From the NCBI GenBank assembly GCA_910587865.1, contig CAJUNX010000025.1:1-62836 (forward strand): a stretch of 62,836 bases of DNA, given 5' to 3'. Positions 52,306 through 61,126 of this stretch are shown here, in pieces (position 1 is the first letter of the stretch; the number at the start of each line of letters is the position of its first letter). Made by a program: the position numbers and the translations under genes. The DNA is from an uncultured Roseburia sp. (GTDB taxonomy: Bacteria; Bacillota; Clostridia; Lachnospirales; Lachnospiraceae). The notes under the pieces are model-generated. The model saw nothing but the letters and a program-made list of their open reading frames with translations, made no database searches and was not told the origin of the DNA.

Positions 52306-54270
52306 ATGCAGACGATCACGATGAAAAGCACACTGAGGGAAGTATATGCCCATCCGGTGGGGCACGATGTCATAAAAAAGATCCTGCTGACGACAGGTAT
52401 CCCGGAGCGGGCGCTGACTGCGGCGGGCGGAATGTCTCTTCGGACCGCCGCAAAGCTGGCCGAAAAAGTGCTGGATGCGGCATTCTGGGAGACATTTCTT
52501 GCGCTGATAAATACGGAGAAGGACGATCCGCGGGAGCTGCCGGGCGAACGGAAACAATCCGCCCGGCAGTGGTGGAAGGAGGCTGTTTTCTATCAGATAT
52601 ATCCGCGGAGCTTCGCGGATGCGGACGGGGACGGCGTCGGGGATCTGCGGGGGATCATCGGAAAGCTCGATGAACTAAAGCGGTTCGGGGTGGACGCGGT
52701 GTGGCTTTCTCCGGTCTATGATTCGCCAAATGACGATAACGGCTATGATATCCGGGATTATCAGAAGATTCTGGCGGAATACGGCACGATGGAGGAGTTT
52801 GACGAGCTGCTTGCAGGGCTGCATGCGCGCGGGATGCGCCTTATGATGGATCTGGTCGTGAATCACACCTCGGATGAGCATCGCTGGTTTCGCGAGGCGG
52901 TGCGCGACCCAAAGGGGCCGTATCACGACTACTATCTGTTTCGGAAAAACAGCGACGGCAGCCCGCCGAACAACTGGACGTCTTTTTTCGGGCAGGGTAA
53001 GCCGGGGGATGCGTGGAACTATATCGGGGAAAATGACGAGTGGGCGCTGCATCTGTTTTCCAAAAAGCAGATGGACTTAAACTGGGACAACCCGTCCGTG
53101 CGCGCGGAAGTGGCAGCGATCGTGCGCTGGTGGCTGGATAAGGGCGTGGACGGCTTTCGGATGGATGTGATCAATTATATCTCAAAGAGGCAGGGGCTGC
53201 CGGACGGAAATGCGGGTGTGGGAGAGCTGACCGGCTACACAGGGATCGAGCACTATTTTTACGGGCCGCGTCTGCACGAATATTTAAGGGAGCTTTGCGC
53301 GGAATCGTTTGCCCGCTACGGCGCGTGCTCCGTGGGAGAGACGCCGGGGATCGGCATGGAGATGGCGAAGCTTCTCACGCACGAGAGCCGGGGAGAGCTG
53401 GATATGATCTTTTCCTTCGATCATCTGGAGACGCCGGGGCATACGCGGTTTGACGATTACCGCTACGACTTAAACGAGCTGAAGCGCTACTATATCGAAT
53501 GGATGACGCAGTACGCCTCCCGCTGTCAGATGACGCTGTTTTTTGAAAATCACGACAATCCGAGGATGATCTCGAAGGTGAATCCGGATCCGAAATTCAG
53601 GCATGCGGTCGGCACGCTGCTCGCGATGATCCAGCTGACCTTAAAAGGGACGCCGTTTCTCTATCAGGGGCAGGAATACGGCGCGGTAAATGTGCCGTTT
53701 ACGGATCTTTCACAGATATCGGATGTCGAGAGCATCAATCTCTACAGACAGTTTTGCGAGACGATGAGTGAGGAGGAGGCGTTTCGAAAAATCCTCGCCG
53801 GCACAAGGGATCACGCGCGGGCCATGATGGACTGGGAGGAGGCCGCAGCGCAGAGGCGCGACCGGGATTCCGTCTATTATTTTTATAAAAAACTGATTGC
53901 ACTGCGCAAAGCGCATAAGGCGCTCGTGTACGGGGATGTGAAATTTGTGCACACGGGCAGGAAAAATCTGTTTGCCTGGTACAGAAAGGCAGGCGGTGAC
54001 GTCTGGTATGTGGAGTGCAATCTGTGTGAAAAACGGATCGCACGGCCCAAAAGACCGTCCGCGGCGGAGGTGATCGCACAAACCCGGATGCTGTCTGCGG
54101 TGGAGGCGGGAACCGCACAGACCAAAAGACCGTTTGCCGCAGGCGGCGGCAGCGGTGCGGGAAACGCCCGGTTTCAGGGTGCGCTTACAAATGTAAAAAA
54201 ACCGGAGCGCAGGTGGATGCAGCCGTATGAAGCATGTCTGTACCGTCTGACGGGGGAACGGCCATGCTGA
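52306..54270 (+). CDS. GH13 alpha-glucosidase/oligo-1,6-glucosidase with N-terminal helical domain
   Basis: 654 residues, no signal peptide. The GH13 barrel begins at WWKEAVFYQIYPRSFADADG. Conserved regions: MDLVVNHTSDEH, GVDGFRMDVINYISK (nucleophile Asp), ACSVGETPGIG (acid Glu) and FFENHDNPR (third Asp), typical of subfamily 31 exo-acting alpha-glucosidases. Two additions are seen: about 85 N-terminal residues (TLREVYAHPVGHDVIKKIL, MSLRTAAKLAEKVL) forming a small helical domain, and a repeat-derived insert in the C-terminal beta domain (about residues 580-635). Its last seven bases overlap the start of the histidine kinase gene. It hydrolyses imported alpha-glucosides; the exact linkage is not certain. 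Confidence 0.9.
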   Translation: MQTITMKSTLREVYAHPVGHDVIKKILLTTGIPERALTAAGGMSLRTAAKLAEKVLDAAFWETFLALINTEKDDPRELPGERKQSARQWWKEAVFYQIYPRSFADADGDGVGDLRGIIGKLDELKRFGVDAVWLSPVYDSPNDDNGYDIRDYQKILAEYGTMEEFDELLAGLHARGMRLMMDLVVNHTSDEHRWFREAVRDPKGPYHDYYLFRKNSDGSPPNNWTSFFGQGKPGDAWNYIGENDEWALHLFSKKQMDLNWDNPSVRAEVAAIVRWWLDKGVDGFRMDVINYISKRQGLPDGNAGVGELTGYTGIEHYFYGPRLHEYLRELCAESFARYGACSVGETPGIGMEMAKLLTHESRGELDMIFSFDHLETPGHTRFDDYRYDLNELKRYYIEWMTQYASRCQMTLFFENHDNPRMISKVNPDPKFRHAVGTLLAMIQLTLKGTPFLYQGQEYGAVNVPFTDLSQISDVESINLYRQFCETMSEEEAFRKILAGTRDHARAMMDWEEAAAQRRDRDSVYYFYKKLIALRKAHKALVYGDVKFVHTGRKNLFAWYRKAGGDVWYVECNLCEKRIARPKRPSAAEVIAQTRMLSAVEAGTAQTKRPFAAGGGSGAGNARFQGALTNVKKPERRWMQPYEACLYRLTGERPC

Positions 54271-55616
54271 CATGGAGAGATGTGCTGCTAAATTATCCGG
54301 ATATTCTGACAGGCTATGCTCTGCTGATCATCTATCTGTTTGCCGTGATGGATGAACATGCGGTGCGAAGAAAGCTCAGACATCTGCCGTCGCTTCTGGC
54401 GGCGACGGTTTTTGCAACGGTATTCGCTCTGATATACGACCGGCTTTCGATTCCCGGTTCTTATATTGTGGGATCTGCCGTCAATCTTCTTATCTGTACG
54501 GTATGGGCGATGCGGGTGTGGCGGATTTCGTTCTGGCGGGCGATTTCTGCGGTGTGTATGGCAGGGATCCTTCAGGTGGCGACCGTAGGCCTTCCGAATA
54601 TCACGGATCTGCCGCTGCCGTCTGACATAGCAGACAGTTCTGCGGTCCTGTATGTCATGTACGTGATCACAGTTTTATTCTCGGCAGCGGCAGCCTTTCT
54701 GCTGTATAAACTTCGGTTCGGGGAGGCGTTTCTGCTGCTGGCGGAGGATGAAGGGAGCCAGGTGCGGACAGCGTTTATCATGCTGGCGCTGCTCGTGACC
54801 ATGGAGGCGTTTTTCAGACTGCAGCGCGGGATTCTGCCGGAATATCACACGGCATATGTCGGGCTGCTGATCGCACTGATCACGCTGATCGTCGCGTTTG
54901 TGGTGTATCTGGCCAGGCAGTTTGACGCAGGGAGACAGCTTAAGGTTTGGCAGGATGTGGTCGCGCGTCAGCGCGTCTATGAGCAGGATCTTGAGGAAAT
55001 CCGCAAAGAGGTGCGCTCGTTCCGCCATGATTATAAGAATCTTCTGGCAGGGCTTTCCGAGCAGGCGGATGCGGGGGAGATCGAGGGAATCCGGGCCACG
55101 CTTATGGAGCTTGACGCGGGCTTTGACCGCCGCCTGGGGGAGAAGATCATGCTGTCCACGCAGATCGGAAATCTGCGGATCCTTCCGGTGCGGAGTTTTC
55201 TCTTAAGCAGGGTTGCCGCCATGAGGGAAAAGGGAGTGGCGTGCCGGCTTGAGGTGCTCTATCCTTTGGAAACGATAAAGATGGATGTGTGGGATTTTAT
55301 CCGCTGTCTGGGCATTCTGACGGACAATGCCGCGGAGGCGGCCGGACAGACCATAAGGCCGTGGGTGGAGATCGTTCTTCTCGCGGAAAAAGAACGGGTG
55401 TACTTACGAGTGTCGAATTCCTGGGACGGGAAGGCGGATCCGGCCCGGTTTTTTGAGGAGGGCTGGTCCGATAAAGGAGAGGGAAGAGGACTCGGTCTGC
55501 CGGGTTATCAGCGCATTTTAAGAGACTATCCGCATGCCGTTTCTTCCGCGGAGTGGGAGGAAGGCGTGTTTGTCCAGGAGCTGACCATTGCGGGAAAAGA
55601 GGGAAAACCGGCATGA
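54264..55616 (+). CDS. AgrC-like sensor histidine kinase (GHKL type)
   Basis: 450 residues. Six or seven N-terminal helices (to about residue 220) form a membrane sensor like AgrC. A linker coiled coil leads to the phospho-acceptor His in VRSFRHDYKNLLAGL, N-box LGILTDNAAEAAG and G-box KGEGRGLGLPGYQRIL of the HPK10/GHKL ATPase domain. Its ATG lies inside the end of the GH13 gene (overlap seven bases), with GGGGGAAC upstream, so the two are translationally coupled. The likely partner is the LytTR regulator at 49736. No AgrD peptide or AgrB protease was found, so the stimulus is unknown. A strong terminator follows. Confidence 0.9.
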   Translation: MLTWRDVLLNYPDILTGYALLIIYLFAVMDEHAVRRKLRHLPSLLAATVFATVFALIYDRLSIPGSYIVGSAVNLLICTVWAMRVWRISFWRAISAVCMAGILQVATVGLPNITDLPLPSDIADSSAVLYVMYVITVLFSAAAAFLLYKLRFGEAFLLLAEDEGSQVRTAFIMLALLVTMEAFFRLQRGILPEYHTAYVGLLIALITLIVAFVVYLARQFDAGRQLKVWQDVVARQRVYEQDLEEIRKEVRSFRHDYKNLLAGLSEQADAGEIEGIRATLMELDAGFDRRLGEKIMLSTQIGNLRILPVRSFLLSRVAAMREKGVACRLEVLYPLETIKMDVWDFIRCLGILTDNAAEAAGQTIRPWVEIVLLAEKERVYLRVSNSWDGKADPARFFEEGWSDKGEGRGLGLPGYQRILRDYPHAVSSAEWEEGVFVQELTIAGKEGKPA

Positions 55617-55632
55617 CCGGTTTTTCTTTTTT
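55604..55632 (+). terminator. Strong intrinsic terminator after the histidine kinase
   Basis: AAAACCGG (55604-55611) and CCGGTTTT (55617-55624) with a five-base loop, then a long T-rich run. The kinase stop codon is in the loop. Confidence 0.92.
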
Positions 55633-55636
55633 TCCG

Positions 55637-55665
55637 TGAACCTTTTTTGCGCCCATGACCATATA
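55637..55665 (+). promoter_or_regulatory. Possible ECF-type autoregulatory promoter
   Basis: TGAACC (55637-55642) followed by a T-tract resembles the AAC-containing -35 of ECF promoters; a -10 is expected near 55658-55665 (CATATA). It lies directly upstream of the sigma factor gene, where autoregulation is common. Tentative. Confidence 0.35.
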
Positions 55666-55717
55666 CAGATGAAGGGCAAAAAAACCCGGACAGACGTCTG
55701 AACTGGAGGAACAGGAA

Positions 55718-56254
55718 ATGAGCCATCAAGAGCTGGAAGAATGCATAAAGACCTACGGGACGGATATCTTTTCGTTCTGCTGCCAGCTTACCAGAAGCCG
55801 GCAGGAGGCGGAGGATCTCTATCAGGATACCTTTTTAAAGGCGATGGAGCTGCTGGATCGACTGGACATACAGGGAAATCCAAAGAGCTGTCTGCTGTCG
55901 GTGGCGGTAAATCTGTGGCGGAACCGCAGGAGAAAGGCAGCGATCCGTTTACGGATCATCGGGCCGCAGATCTCCACGGCGGATATGGAGACCGAAATCC
56001 CGGAGCGCGGGCCTGACGTGGAAGAGATGTATATCGACAGAGAGGAGCAAAGAATCGTGCGGGATGCCGTTGCGGCGCTGCCGGAGCGATACCGGATGCC
56101 GGTTCTTCTGCACTACATGGAAGGGCTGAAGGTATCCGAGACCGCATCGGTCTTAGGCGTGCCGGCGGGCACGATAAAAAGCAGACTTTACAAAGCGAAA
56201 CGGCTGCTGGAAAAAGAATTGGAGGTTGTTTTAAATGAAGCATGGGATGGATGA
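55718..56254 (+). CDS. ECF RNA polymerase sigma factor
   Basis: 178 residues. Sigma region 2 (YGTDIFSFCCQLTRSRQEAEDLYQDTFLKAM) binds core polymerase and the -10 element. Region 4 (ERYRMPVLLHYMEGLKVSETASVLGVPAGTIKSRLYKAKRLL) carries the helix-turn-helix for the -35. No region 1 or 3 is present, as expected for ECF factors. CTGGAGGAAC precedes ATG 55718. The membrane protein encoded next overlaps its end by 20 bases and is probably its anti-sigma factor, so the pair is one stress-sensing unit. Confidence 0.93.
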   Translation: MSHQELEECIKTYGTDIFSFCCQLTRSRQEAEDLYQDTFLKAMELLDRLDIQGNPKSCLLSVAVNLWRNRRRKAAIRLRIIGPQISTADMETEIPERGPDVEEMYIDREEQRIVRDAVAALPERYRMPVLLHYMEGLKVSETASVLGVPAGTIKSRLYKAKRLLEKELEVVLNEAWDG

Positions 56255-57434
56255 ACTTTTAAAACGTGCCCTTACTCCGGATGACCGGCCGGATCCATGG
56301 CTGAACCAGAATATTTTACATCGGGCAGAGGAGATGACATTCATGAAAAAGAAGAAAAGAAGAAATATGGTGGCAGCGGCATCCGTGATTACTCTCGGGC
56401 TGCTGTTAGGCTCCACATCCGCATATGCGGCATGGCGGCTGTTAACGCCGAAGGAGGTGGCGGAGCATCATAACGATACAAAGCTTGCGGAGGCATTCTC
56501 CGGGGAGGATGCGGTCTTTGTCAACGAGTCGCAGGAGTATCAGGGATACCGCATCACGTTTCTCGGGGCGGTTGCAGGGAAGGATCTGAGCGATTATCTG
56601 GCGGCGGATGAGCAGAGCCGGCTGCAAAACGACCGCTTCTACAGTGTCGTATCGATCGAGCACACCGACGGCACACCGATGCCGGACACCTCGGATCCGG
56701 CCTACGGACAGGAAGCGTTTCTGGTTTCGCCGTATATCCGCGGTCTGGATCCGGTGTGGAACAATATCTTTACGATGAACGGAGGATATTCTGCATTTGT
56801 AGAAAACGGTGTGGAATACCGGCTGGTCGAGCTGGATAATGTGGAGATTTTCGCGGACCGCGGGCTGTATCTGGGTGTGAGCTCGGGAACCTTTTACGAC
56901 AACAATGCGTACCGGTTTGACGAGAGCACCGGTGAGATCACGAGAAATGAAGCCTACGGCGGAGTGAACGCACTCTTTACCCTGCCTCTTGATCCGGCAA
57001 AGGGAGATCCGGCGGCGGCAGCTGCGTATCTGGAAGAGATGAACCGTCAGATGGAGGAACCGGGCGAGATTACGTTTGAGGAGGAGCACGCGAAGATTGA
57101 CGCGTGGGTGAATGCGCTCGACCTCGCGGAGATTGAGACGTACTGTGAACGCATTGAGGAAGCGACGATGATCTGTACGCCGGATGCGGACGGCGTAGCG
57201 GAATATTCGTACGATCTCGGAGACGAGGGCGGCGGCAGCGGGTGCTGTTTTGTGAACGAATCATTCCCGGAGGGAACCGCACCGGGAACCAGATGCCTGG
57301 GCGGATATGGCTGGAGCGAAGACGGAATGGAGGATCTTACCATTCAGGTCTTTGAGCTGAATGCGGACGGCACGGTGACCTTTTCGGTGTACCGGCCGAC
57401 GGAGGAGACGATAAAAGCGGCGGAGGGATCGTGA
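56235..57434 (+). CDS. Putative membrane anti-sigma factor
   Basis: 399 residues. The first 40 residues (HGMDELLKRALTPDDRPDPWLNQNIL) are cytoplasmic and would bind the sigma factor. One transmembrane helix (NMVAAASVITLGLLLGSTSAYA, about 44-66) is followed by a 330-residue extracellular sensor domain with two late cysteines (SGCCF) and no enzymatic motif. Gene overlap and order after an ECF factor are the typical anti-sigma layout. The sensor family was not identified; neither the ZAS zinc motif nor an RsiV lysozyme-binding domain was recognised. A perfect terminator follows. Confidence 0.75.
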   Translation: MKHGMDELLKRALTPDDRPDPWLNQNILHRAEEMTFMKKKKRRNMVAAASVITLGLLLGSTSAYAAWRLLTPKEVAEHHNDTKLAEAFSGEDAVFVNESQEYQGYRITFLGAVAGKDLSDYLAADEQSRLQNDRFYSVVSIEHTDGTPMPDTSDPAYGQEAFLVSPYIRGLDPVWNNIFTMNGGYSAFVENGVEYRLVELDNVEIFADRGLYLGVSSGTFYDNNAYRFDESTGEITRNEAYGGVNALFTLPLDPAKGDPAAAAAYLEEMNRQMEEPGEITFEEEHAKIDAWVNALDLAEIETYCERIEEATMICTPDADGVAEYSYDLGDEGGGSGCCFVNESFPEGTAPGTRCLGGYGWSEDGMEDLTIQVFELNADGTVTFSVYRPTEETIKAAEGS

Positions 57435-57442
57435 GTACATGG

Positions 57443-57474
57443 CCGGCCGGGGACAGTTCCCCGGCCGGTCTTTT
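57443..57474 (+). terminator. Intrinsic terminator after the anti-sigma gene
   Basis: CCGGCCGGGG and CCCCGGCCGG are perfect 10-base complements with a six-base loop, followed by TCTTTT. Confidence 0.92.
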
Positions 57475-57645
57475 GCCAGCTGCGGTTTTCGGATCTTCAT
57501 AAAGTTTCTTTGATATGTTAAAGAAAATTTAAAGAAGTGTTTAAGGACGAATTAAGGATGTTCTGTTACACTGTACAAAGTGGCAGACAGCAGACAGTAC
57601 GGACTGTCCGTAGAACCAGACTTAGAGCAAAAGATGGAGTATGGC

Positions 57646-59070
57646 ATGGAGAACAGTGTAAGAAAGTATGAGCAGCCCGGCCTGCAGGTGATAGAGGGGC
57701 AGGAAAACGGCGCCGCAGGGGGTGGACAGTACCGCAGAGTGGAGATGAGAACCTGCAGAAGCAGTCTGCAGGGGAACGGCGGCCGGAATACGGCCGGGCA
57801 GGGTAACATCCGGCCGGTACAGCCGGAGAGACGTGAAGGGCGTGTCGGACAGAGAGCGGCTGCGGGATCAGAGAGACTGGAGAGGAGCACCGGGCAGAGG
57901 ACAGGCGCCGGGTCCGGCAGCCGACCGGCGGCGCTAAAACACAGACAGGAGAAGGGGTTTCGTGAGACGGCAGTCCGACCGGCGGAGAGCAGGCGGGAAT
58001 ATCGCAGAGCCGGGTCCGGCAGCCGACCGGCGACTGTCCGACCGGCGGACCGCAGGCGGGAATACCGGAAAAGAGAGAGACGCCGGCGGGCGAGGATTCG
58101 CCGCCGGGTGGTATTTGTACTCTGGCAGGTGATTCTGGTCATAGCAGGAGGCATTCTCTTTTTGAATATTAAATCAGGATTTGATAAGATGAGTCGGGGG
58201 AAGGAATCGGATATATCCGCGTGGAGAGAACCGGTACAGCAGGCAGTGTCGGATGATGCACAGGAGGCGGACCATCCTTCCGTCTGGCAGAAGATCACGG
58301 ACGGCTGGTCGGGAGACGGGGAACAGACCTATCCGGATCTCTGCGGTCTGGATGAGGTGGACGAGCCGGTGAAGCGGGAGCCGGAGGAAGTCTTAAAGAG
58401 GCTGAAGGAGCTGGGAGGAGAATATGAGCAGATCGCGGCGATTATGGAACATCAGGAGGAATACCCGGACAAGATGTTAGAGGCTTTGGCAAACAATCCG
58501 GAGATGGCGGATTTTGTGGCCGGATACCCGACCGCCTCACACTCTGTGTCGGGCGGTCTGACGGAAACGGAAAAAAGCCAGGAGTATCCCCTGTTTCTGC
58601 AGTGGGATCCGCGGTGGGGGTATGTATCCTACGGGGACGACAGCAATATCGGTCTTGCGGGCTGCGGTCCGGTGAGCCTGTCAATGGCGATCTATTATCT
58701 GACCGGCGATGCCTCCCTGACGCCGGATGTATTTGCGAAATACGCGATGGAGAACGGCTATTATATGTCGGGAACCGGTACTGCATGGGCACTGATCACG
58801 GATGTGCCCGGCCGCTACGGCGTGAGGGTCACACAGCCCGGAGTCGGGGAATATCAGATGAAACAGGAGCTTGATAGGGGACGGGTGATCATCTGTGCGA
58901 TGCGGCCCGGTGACTTTACCGCATCCGGGCATTTTATCGTGATCTATGGATACGACAAGGACGGATTTCTGGTCAGTGACCCGAACTGTGTCGCTCGGAG
59001 CAAAAAAAGCTGGCCCTATGAGCGGATCCGGTATCAGATCAAACAGCTGTGGGCGCTTGGCGTATCATAA
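57646..59070 (+). CDS. Membrane-anchored C39-like (papain-fold) peptidase domain protein
   Basis: 474 residues. A basic, repeat-rich cytoplasmic N-terminus (about 1-155, with GSGSRPA and RPAxxRREYR repeated) leads to one transmembrane helix (VLWQVILVIAGGILFLNI). A 100-residue spacer and an extracellular peptidase_C39_2 domain (about 300-474) follow. The domain has LQWDPRWGYVSYG, catalytic Cys in GLAGCGPVSLSMAIYYL, GTGTAWALITDV, and His/Asn in SGHFIVIYGYDKDGFLVSDPN. Relatives cleave peptides or serve as inactive binding domains. ATG 57646 is preferred because GGAG sits six bases upstream; earlier GTG 57580 and ATG 57634 are possible. Confidence 0.82.
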   Translation: MENSVRKYEQPGLQVIEGQENGAAGGGQYRRVEMRTCRSSLQGNGGRNTAGQGNIRPVQPERREGRVGQRAAAGSERLERSTGQRTGAGSGSRPAALKHRQEKGFRETAVRPAESRREYRRAGSGSRPATVRPADRRREYRKRERRRRARIRRRVVFVLWQVILVIAGGILFLNIKSGFDKMSRGKESDISAWREPVQQAVSDDAQEADHPSVWQKITDGWSGDGEQTYPDLCGLDEVDEPVKREPEEVLKRLKELGGEYEQIAAIMEHQEEYPDKMLEALANNPEMADFVAGYPTASHSVSGGLTETEKSQEYPLFLQWDPRWGYVSYGDDSNIGLAGCGPVSLSMAIYYLTGDASLTPDVFAKYAMENGYYMSGTGTAWALITDVPGRYGVRVTQPGVGEYQMKQELDRGRVIICAMRPGDFTASGHFIVIYGYDKDGFLVSDPNCVARSKKSWPYERIRYQIKQLWALGVS

Positions 59071-59126
59071 AACACAAGGATTCTCCTTTTTACAAGGATC
59101 CCCTTTCGTCCGACGGGATTTCGTAG

Positions 59127-59132
59127 TATAAT
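59127..59132 (+). promoter_or_regulatory. -10 box for the 59186 gene
   Basis: TATAAT about 55 bases before the start codon; only a poor -35 (TTTCGT) lies 17 bases upstream. Confidence 0.45.
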
Positions 59133-59185
59133 GAAGCGGGGACATCTGCGTCACGGGTTATCCGGCATCGGAAAAAGGAGTGGTC

Positions 59186-59599
59186 ATGTACGATATCGAA
59201 AAGGAAAAAAGAGAGGCGGCTGCCGCAGGGGAGCGCGCATTAAGCAGTCTGCGCCGGGCGCAGGCCGAGTTAAGCAGCGCGAAAAACTGGGGGCTGGCCG
59301 ATCTGTTTGGCGGAGGGCTGTTTACCACAATGGTAAAGCACTCCAAAATTGACAATGCGAATGCCTGCATCGAACAGGCGAAGTGTGATCTGCAGAAGTT
59401 CCGGCGGGAGTTGGGCGATGTGGAACAGATTGCGGATATGAGGATTGAAATCGGAGACTTTCTTGGATTTGCCGATTACTTTTTTGACGGCATGGTGGCC
59501 GACTGGATGGTACAGGACAGGATTAACAGTGCCCGCAGTCAGGTGGATGACGCGGTGCGCAGAGTGGAAGGCATTCTTGCGCAGCTTAGGGGCAGATAG
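59186..59599 (+). CDS. Small helical protein of unknown function
   Basis: 137 residues, mostly alpha-helical, with a glycine-rich dip (GLADLFGGGLFTTMVKHSKI) between two coiled-coil arms (YDIEKEKREAAAAGERALSSLRRAQ and DRINSARSQVDDAVRRVEGIL). No signal, membrane segment or catalytic motif. AAAAAGGAG precedes ATG 59186. The next gene starts 39 bases downstream on the same strand, so they are probably co-transcribed. The family was not recognised. Confidence 0.7.
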   Translation: MYDIEKEKREAAAAGERALSSLRRAQAELSSAKNWGLADLFGGGLFTTMVKHSKIDNANACIEQAKCDLQKFRRELGDVEQIADMRIEIGDFLGFADYFFDGMVADWMVQDRINSARSQVDDAVRRVEGILAQLRGR

Positions 59600-59638
59600 C
59601 GATACTGTCCGGAATCGACGGAAGAGAAAGGATCTGAG

Positions 59639-61126
59639 ATGGATGTTTTGGAACGCACAGAAAATACGACGGATCCCGTCGCAGATGTGACGGCGGGAAT
59701 CACGGACGCGGAGCCGGATCTGACGGAGATCGAGGTGAAAAATCCCAGGATCGGCAGGGTGCGCAGGCTGAAAGAGGAAGCGGAGCGCGAACGTGAGGCG
59801 GAGCGGCAGCGCGCAAGACGCATTCGTCAGGAACAGGAGTATATCGATCAGATGAGTCTGGTCGTGGACGAGCATCTGAGAAATACAAAAGAAGAGCAGA
59901 AGTACAATGAAGAGTTTGAGGCGCATATTCGCGGCGAGGTCTACCGGATGCACGGAATCAGCGCCGACAAACTTGAGGGGATGACGCAATACCGCAGGGC
60001 CTGGTATCAGGGCGCTGCGTTTTCCCTGTTTTTCTTATCGGTGCTGCTGTATGTGCTCTGCGGCCTGCTGCACGGCTTCGGAGCTGAGATCAGCCTTTTT
60101 ATGGCGCTTTATACCGCATTGGAGGGCGCACTGCTTGTGCACGGGCAGATGCGTTTCCGGTTTACGGCAATCCTGATCCGGGCGGTTTATCTGTGTCTGT
60201 TTCCGGTCATGATGGCTGTGTTTGTCTGCTATGAGCTGGGATTTGAGGAATACAGTCTGCTCGTGCCGGTCTGTACGGCGGCGGCGGTCGTGATCCTTCT
60301 TATCGGATCCGCCTCCTATTTTCTTTATGATCCCTACCGCGCGGACCGGAGGAACCGGAAAAAGGCGAACCGCTATCTGCGCGACATGGAAAAAGCAGCG
60401 GAAAAAGAGGTGCGCTTAAAGGAAAAAGCATACGGGAAACAGGAGAAGCGGAAAGCGGCGCAGAAAAAACGCGAGGAGAAGCGAACGGCAAAACAGGCGA
60501 AGCGGGAAAAAAAGCGTCAGGACAGACAGACGGAGCGGGAAAAAAGGCAGCAGGACAGACAGACGGAGCGGGAAAAAAGGCAGCAGGAAAAACAGGCGGA
60601 ACATAGGAAAAAAACGCAGGAGAGAGAAAACGGATCTGCCGGCACGGCAGAGGATACCCCGGATGTCCCGAAACGGTCCGTGAAGGAGCGTGCGACGGTC
60701 TGGCTGAGGGAGCATTTTATAAGAAAAACGGATGCGGATGACGATCAGACAGATGGCGCCTATTACCCGGAATCAGAAGAACCGCCGCTGGCCGTGGAAT
60801 CAGAAGAACCGCCGGCGACTTCATCGGAGGAGCCGTTGGCCGTGGAATCAGAAGGAACGCCGTTGGCATCATCGGAAAAGTCGGAGGCTGGGGAATCATC
60901 GGAAAAGTCGGAGGCCGTGGAATCAGAAGAACCGCCGACGACTTCATCGGAGGAGCCGTTGGCTGGGGAATCAGAAGGAACGTCGTTGGCTGGGGAATCA
61001 GAAGAACCGCCGGGGGCGGAGAGAAAATCAGAATCGGAGGGAAAAAAGGATGGAGAATTTTTTAAATCAGGAATTATTTTGGACGAGAAAGCCGGAACAG
61101 GCAATGGTCAGGAAGGATGCAGTTGA
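59639..61126 (+). CDS. Membrane protein with coiled-coil and acidic repeat tail, unknown function
   Basis: 495 residues in four zones. The first is a charged N-terminal coiled coil (about 40-110, LKEEAEREREAERQRARRIR). Next come four transmembrane helices (about 125-225, AAFSLFFLSVLLYVLCGLL and following). Then a very basic Lys/Arg/Gln helix (about 235-330, with EREKRQQDRQT repeated). Last is an acidic Glu/Ser/Pro tail (about 370-470) made of repeated ESEEPPLAV- and SSEEPLA-like units. The opposite charges of the two long arms could allow self-contact. No enzyme motif is visible. The following gene starts 77 bases inside this one, in another frame. Confidence 0.65.
   Translation: MDVLERTENTTDPVADVTAGITDAEPDLTEIEVKNPRIGRVRRLKEEAEREREAERQRARRIRQEQEYIDQMSLVVDEHLRNTKEEQKYNEEFEAHIRGEVYRMHGISADKLEGMTQYRRAWYQGAAFSLFFLSVLLYVLCGLLHGFGAEISLFMALYTALEGALLVHGQMRFRFTAILIRAVYLCLFPVMMAVFVCYELGFEEYSLLVPVCTAAAVVILLIGSASYFLYDPYRADRRNRKKANRYLRDMEKAAEKEVRLKEKAYGKQEKRKAAQKKREEKRTAKQAKREKKRQDRQTEREKRQQDRQTEREKRQQEKQAEHRKKTQERENGSAGTAEDTPDVPKRSVKERATVWLREHFIRKTDADDDQTDGAYYPESEEPPLAVESEEPPATSSEEPLAVESEGTPLASSEKSEAGESSEKSEAVESEEPPTTSSEEPLAGESEGTSLAGESEEPPGAERKSESEGKKDGEFFKSGIILDEKAGTGNGQEGCS
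60767..61020. repeat. Degenerate tandem repeats encoding an acidic tail
   Basis: Blocks such as GAATCAGAAGAACCGCCG, TCATCGGAGGAGCCGTTGG and TCATCGGAAAAGTCGGAGG recur several times in varied order, all in frame. They make the Glu/Ser/Pro-rich end of the membrane protein. Confidence 0.85.
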
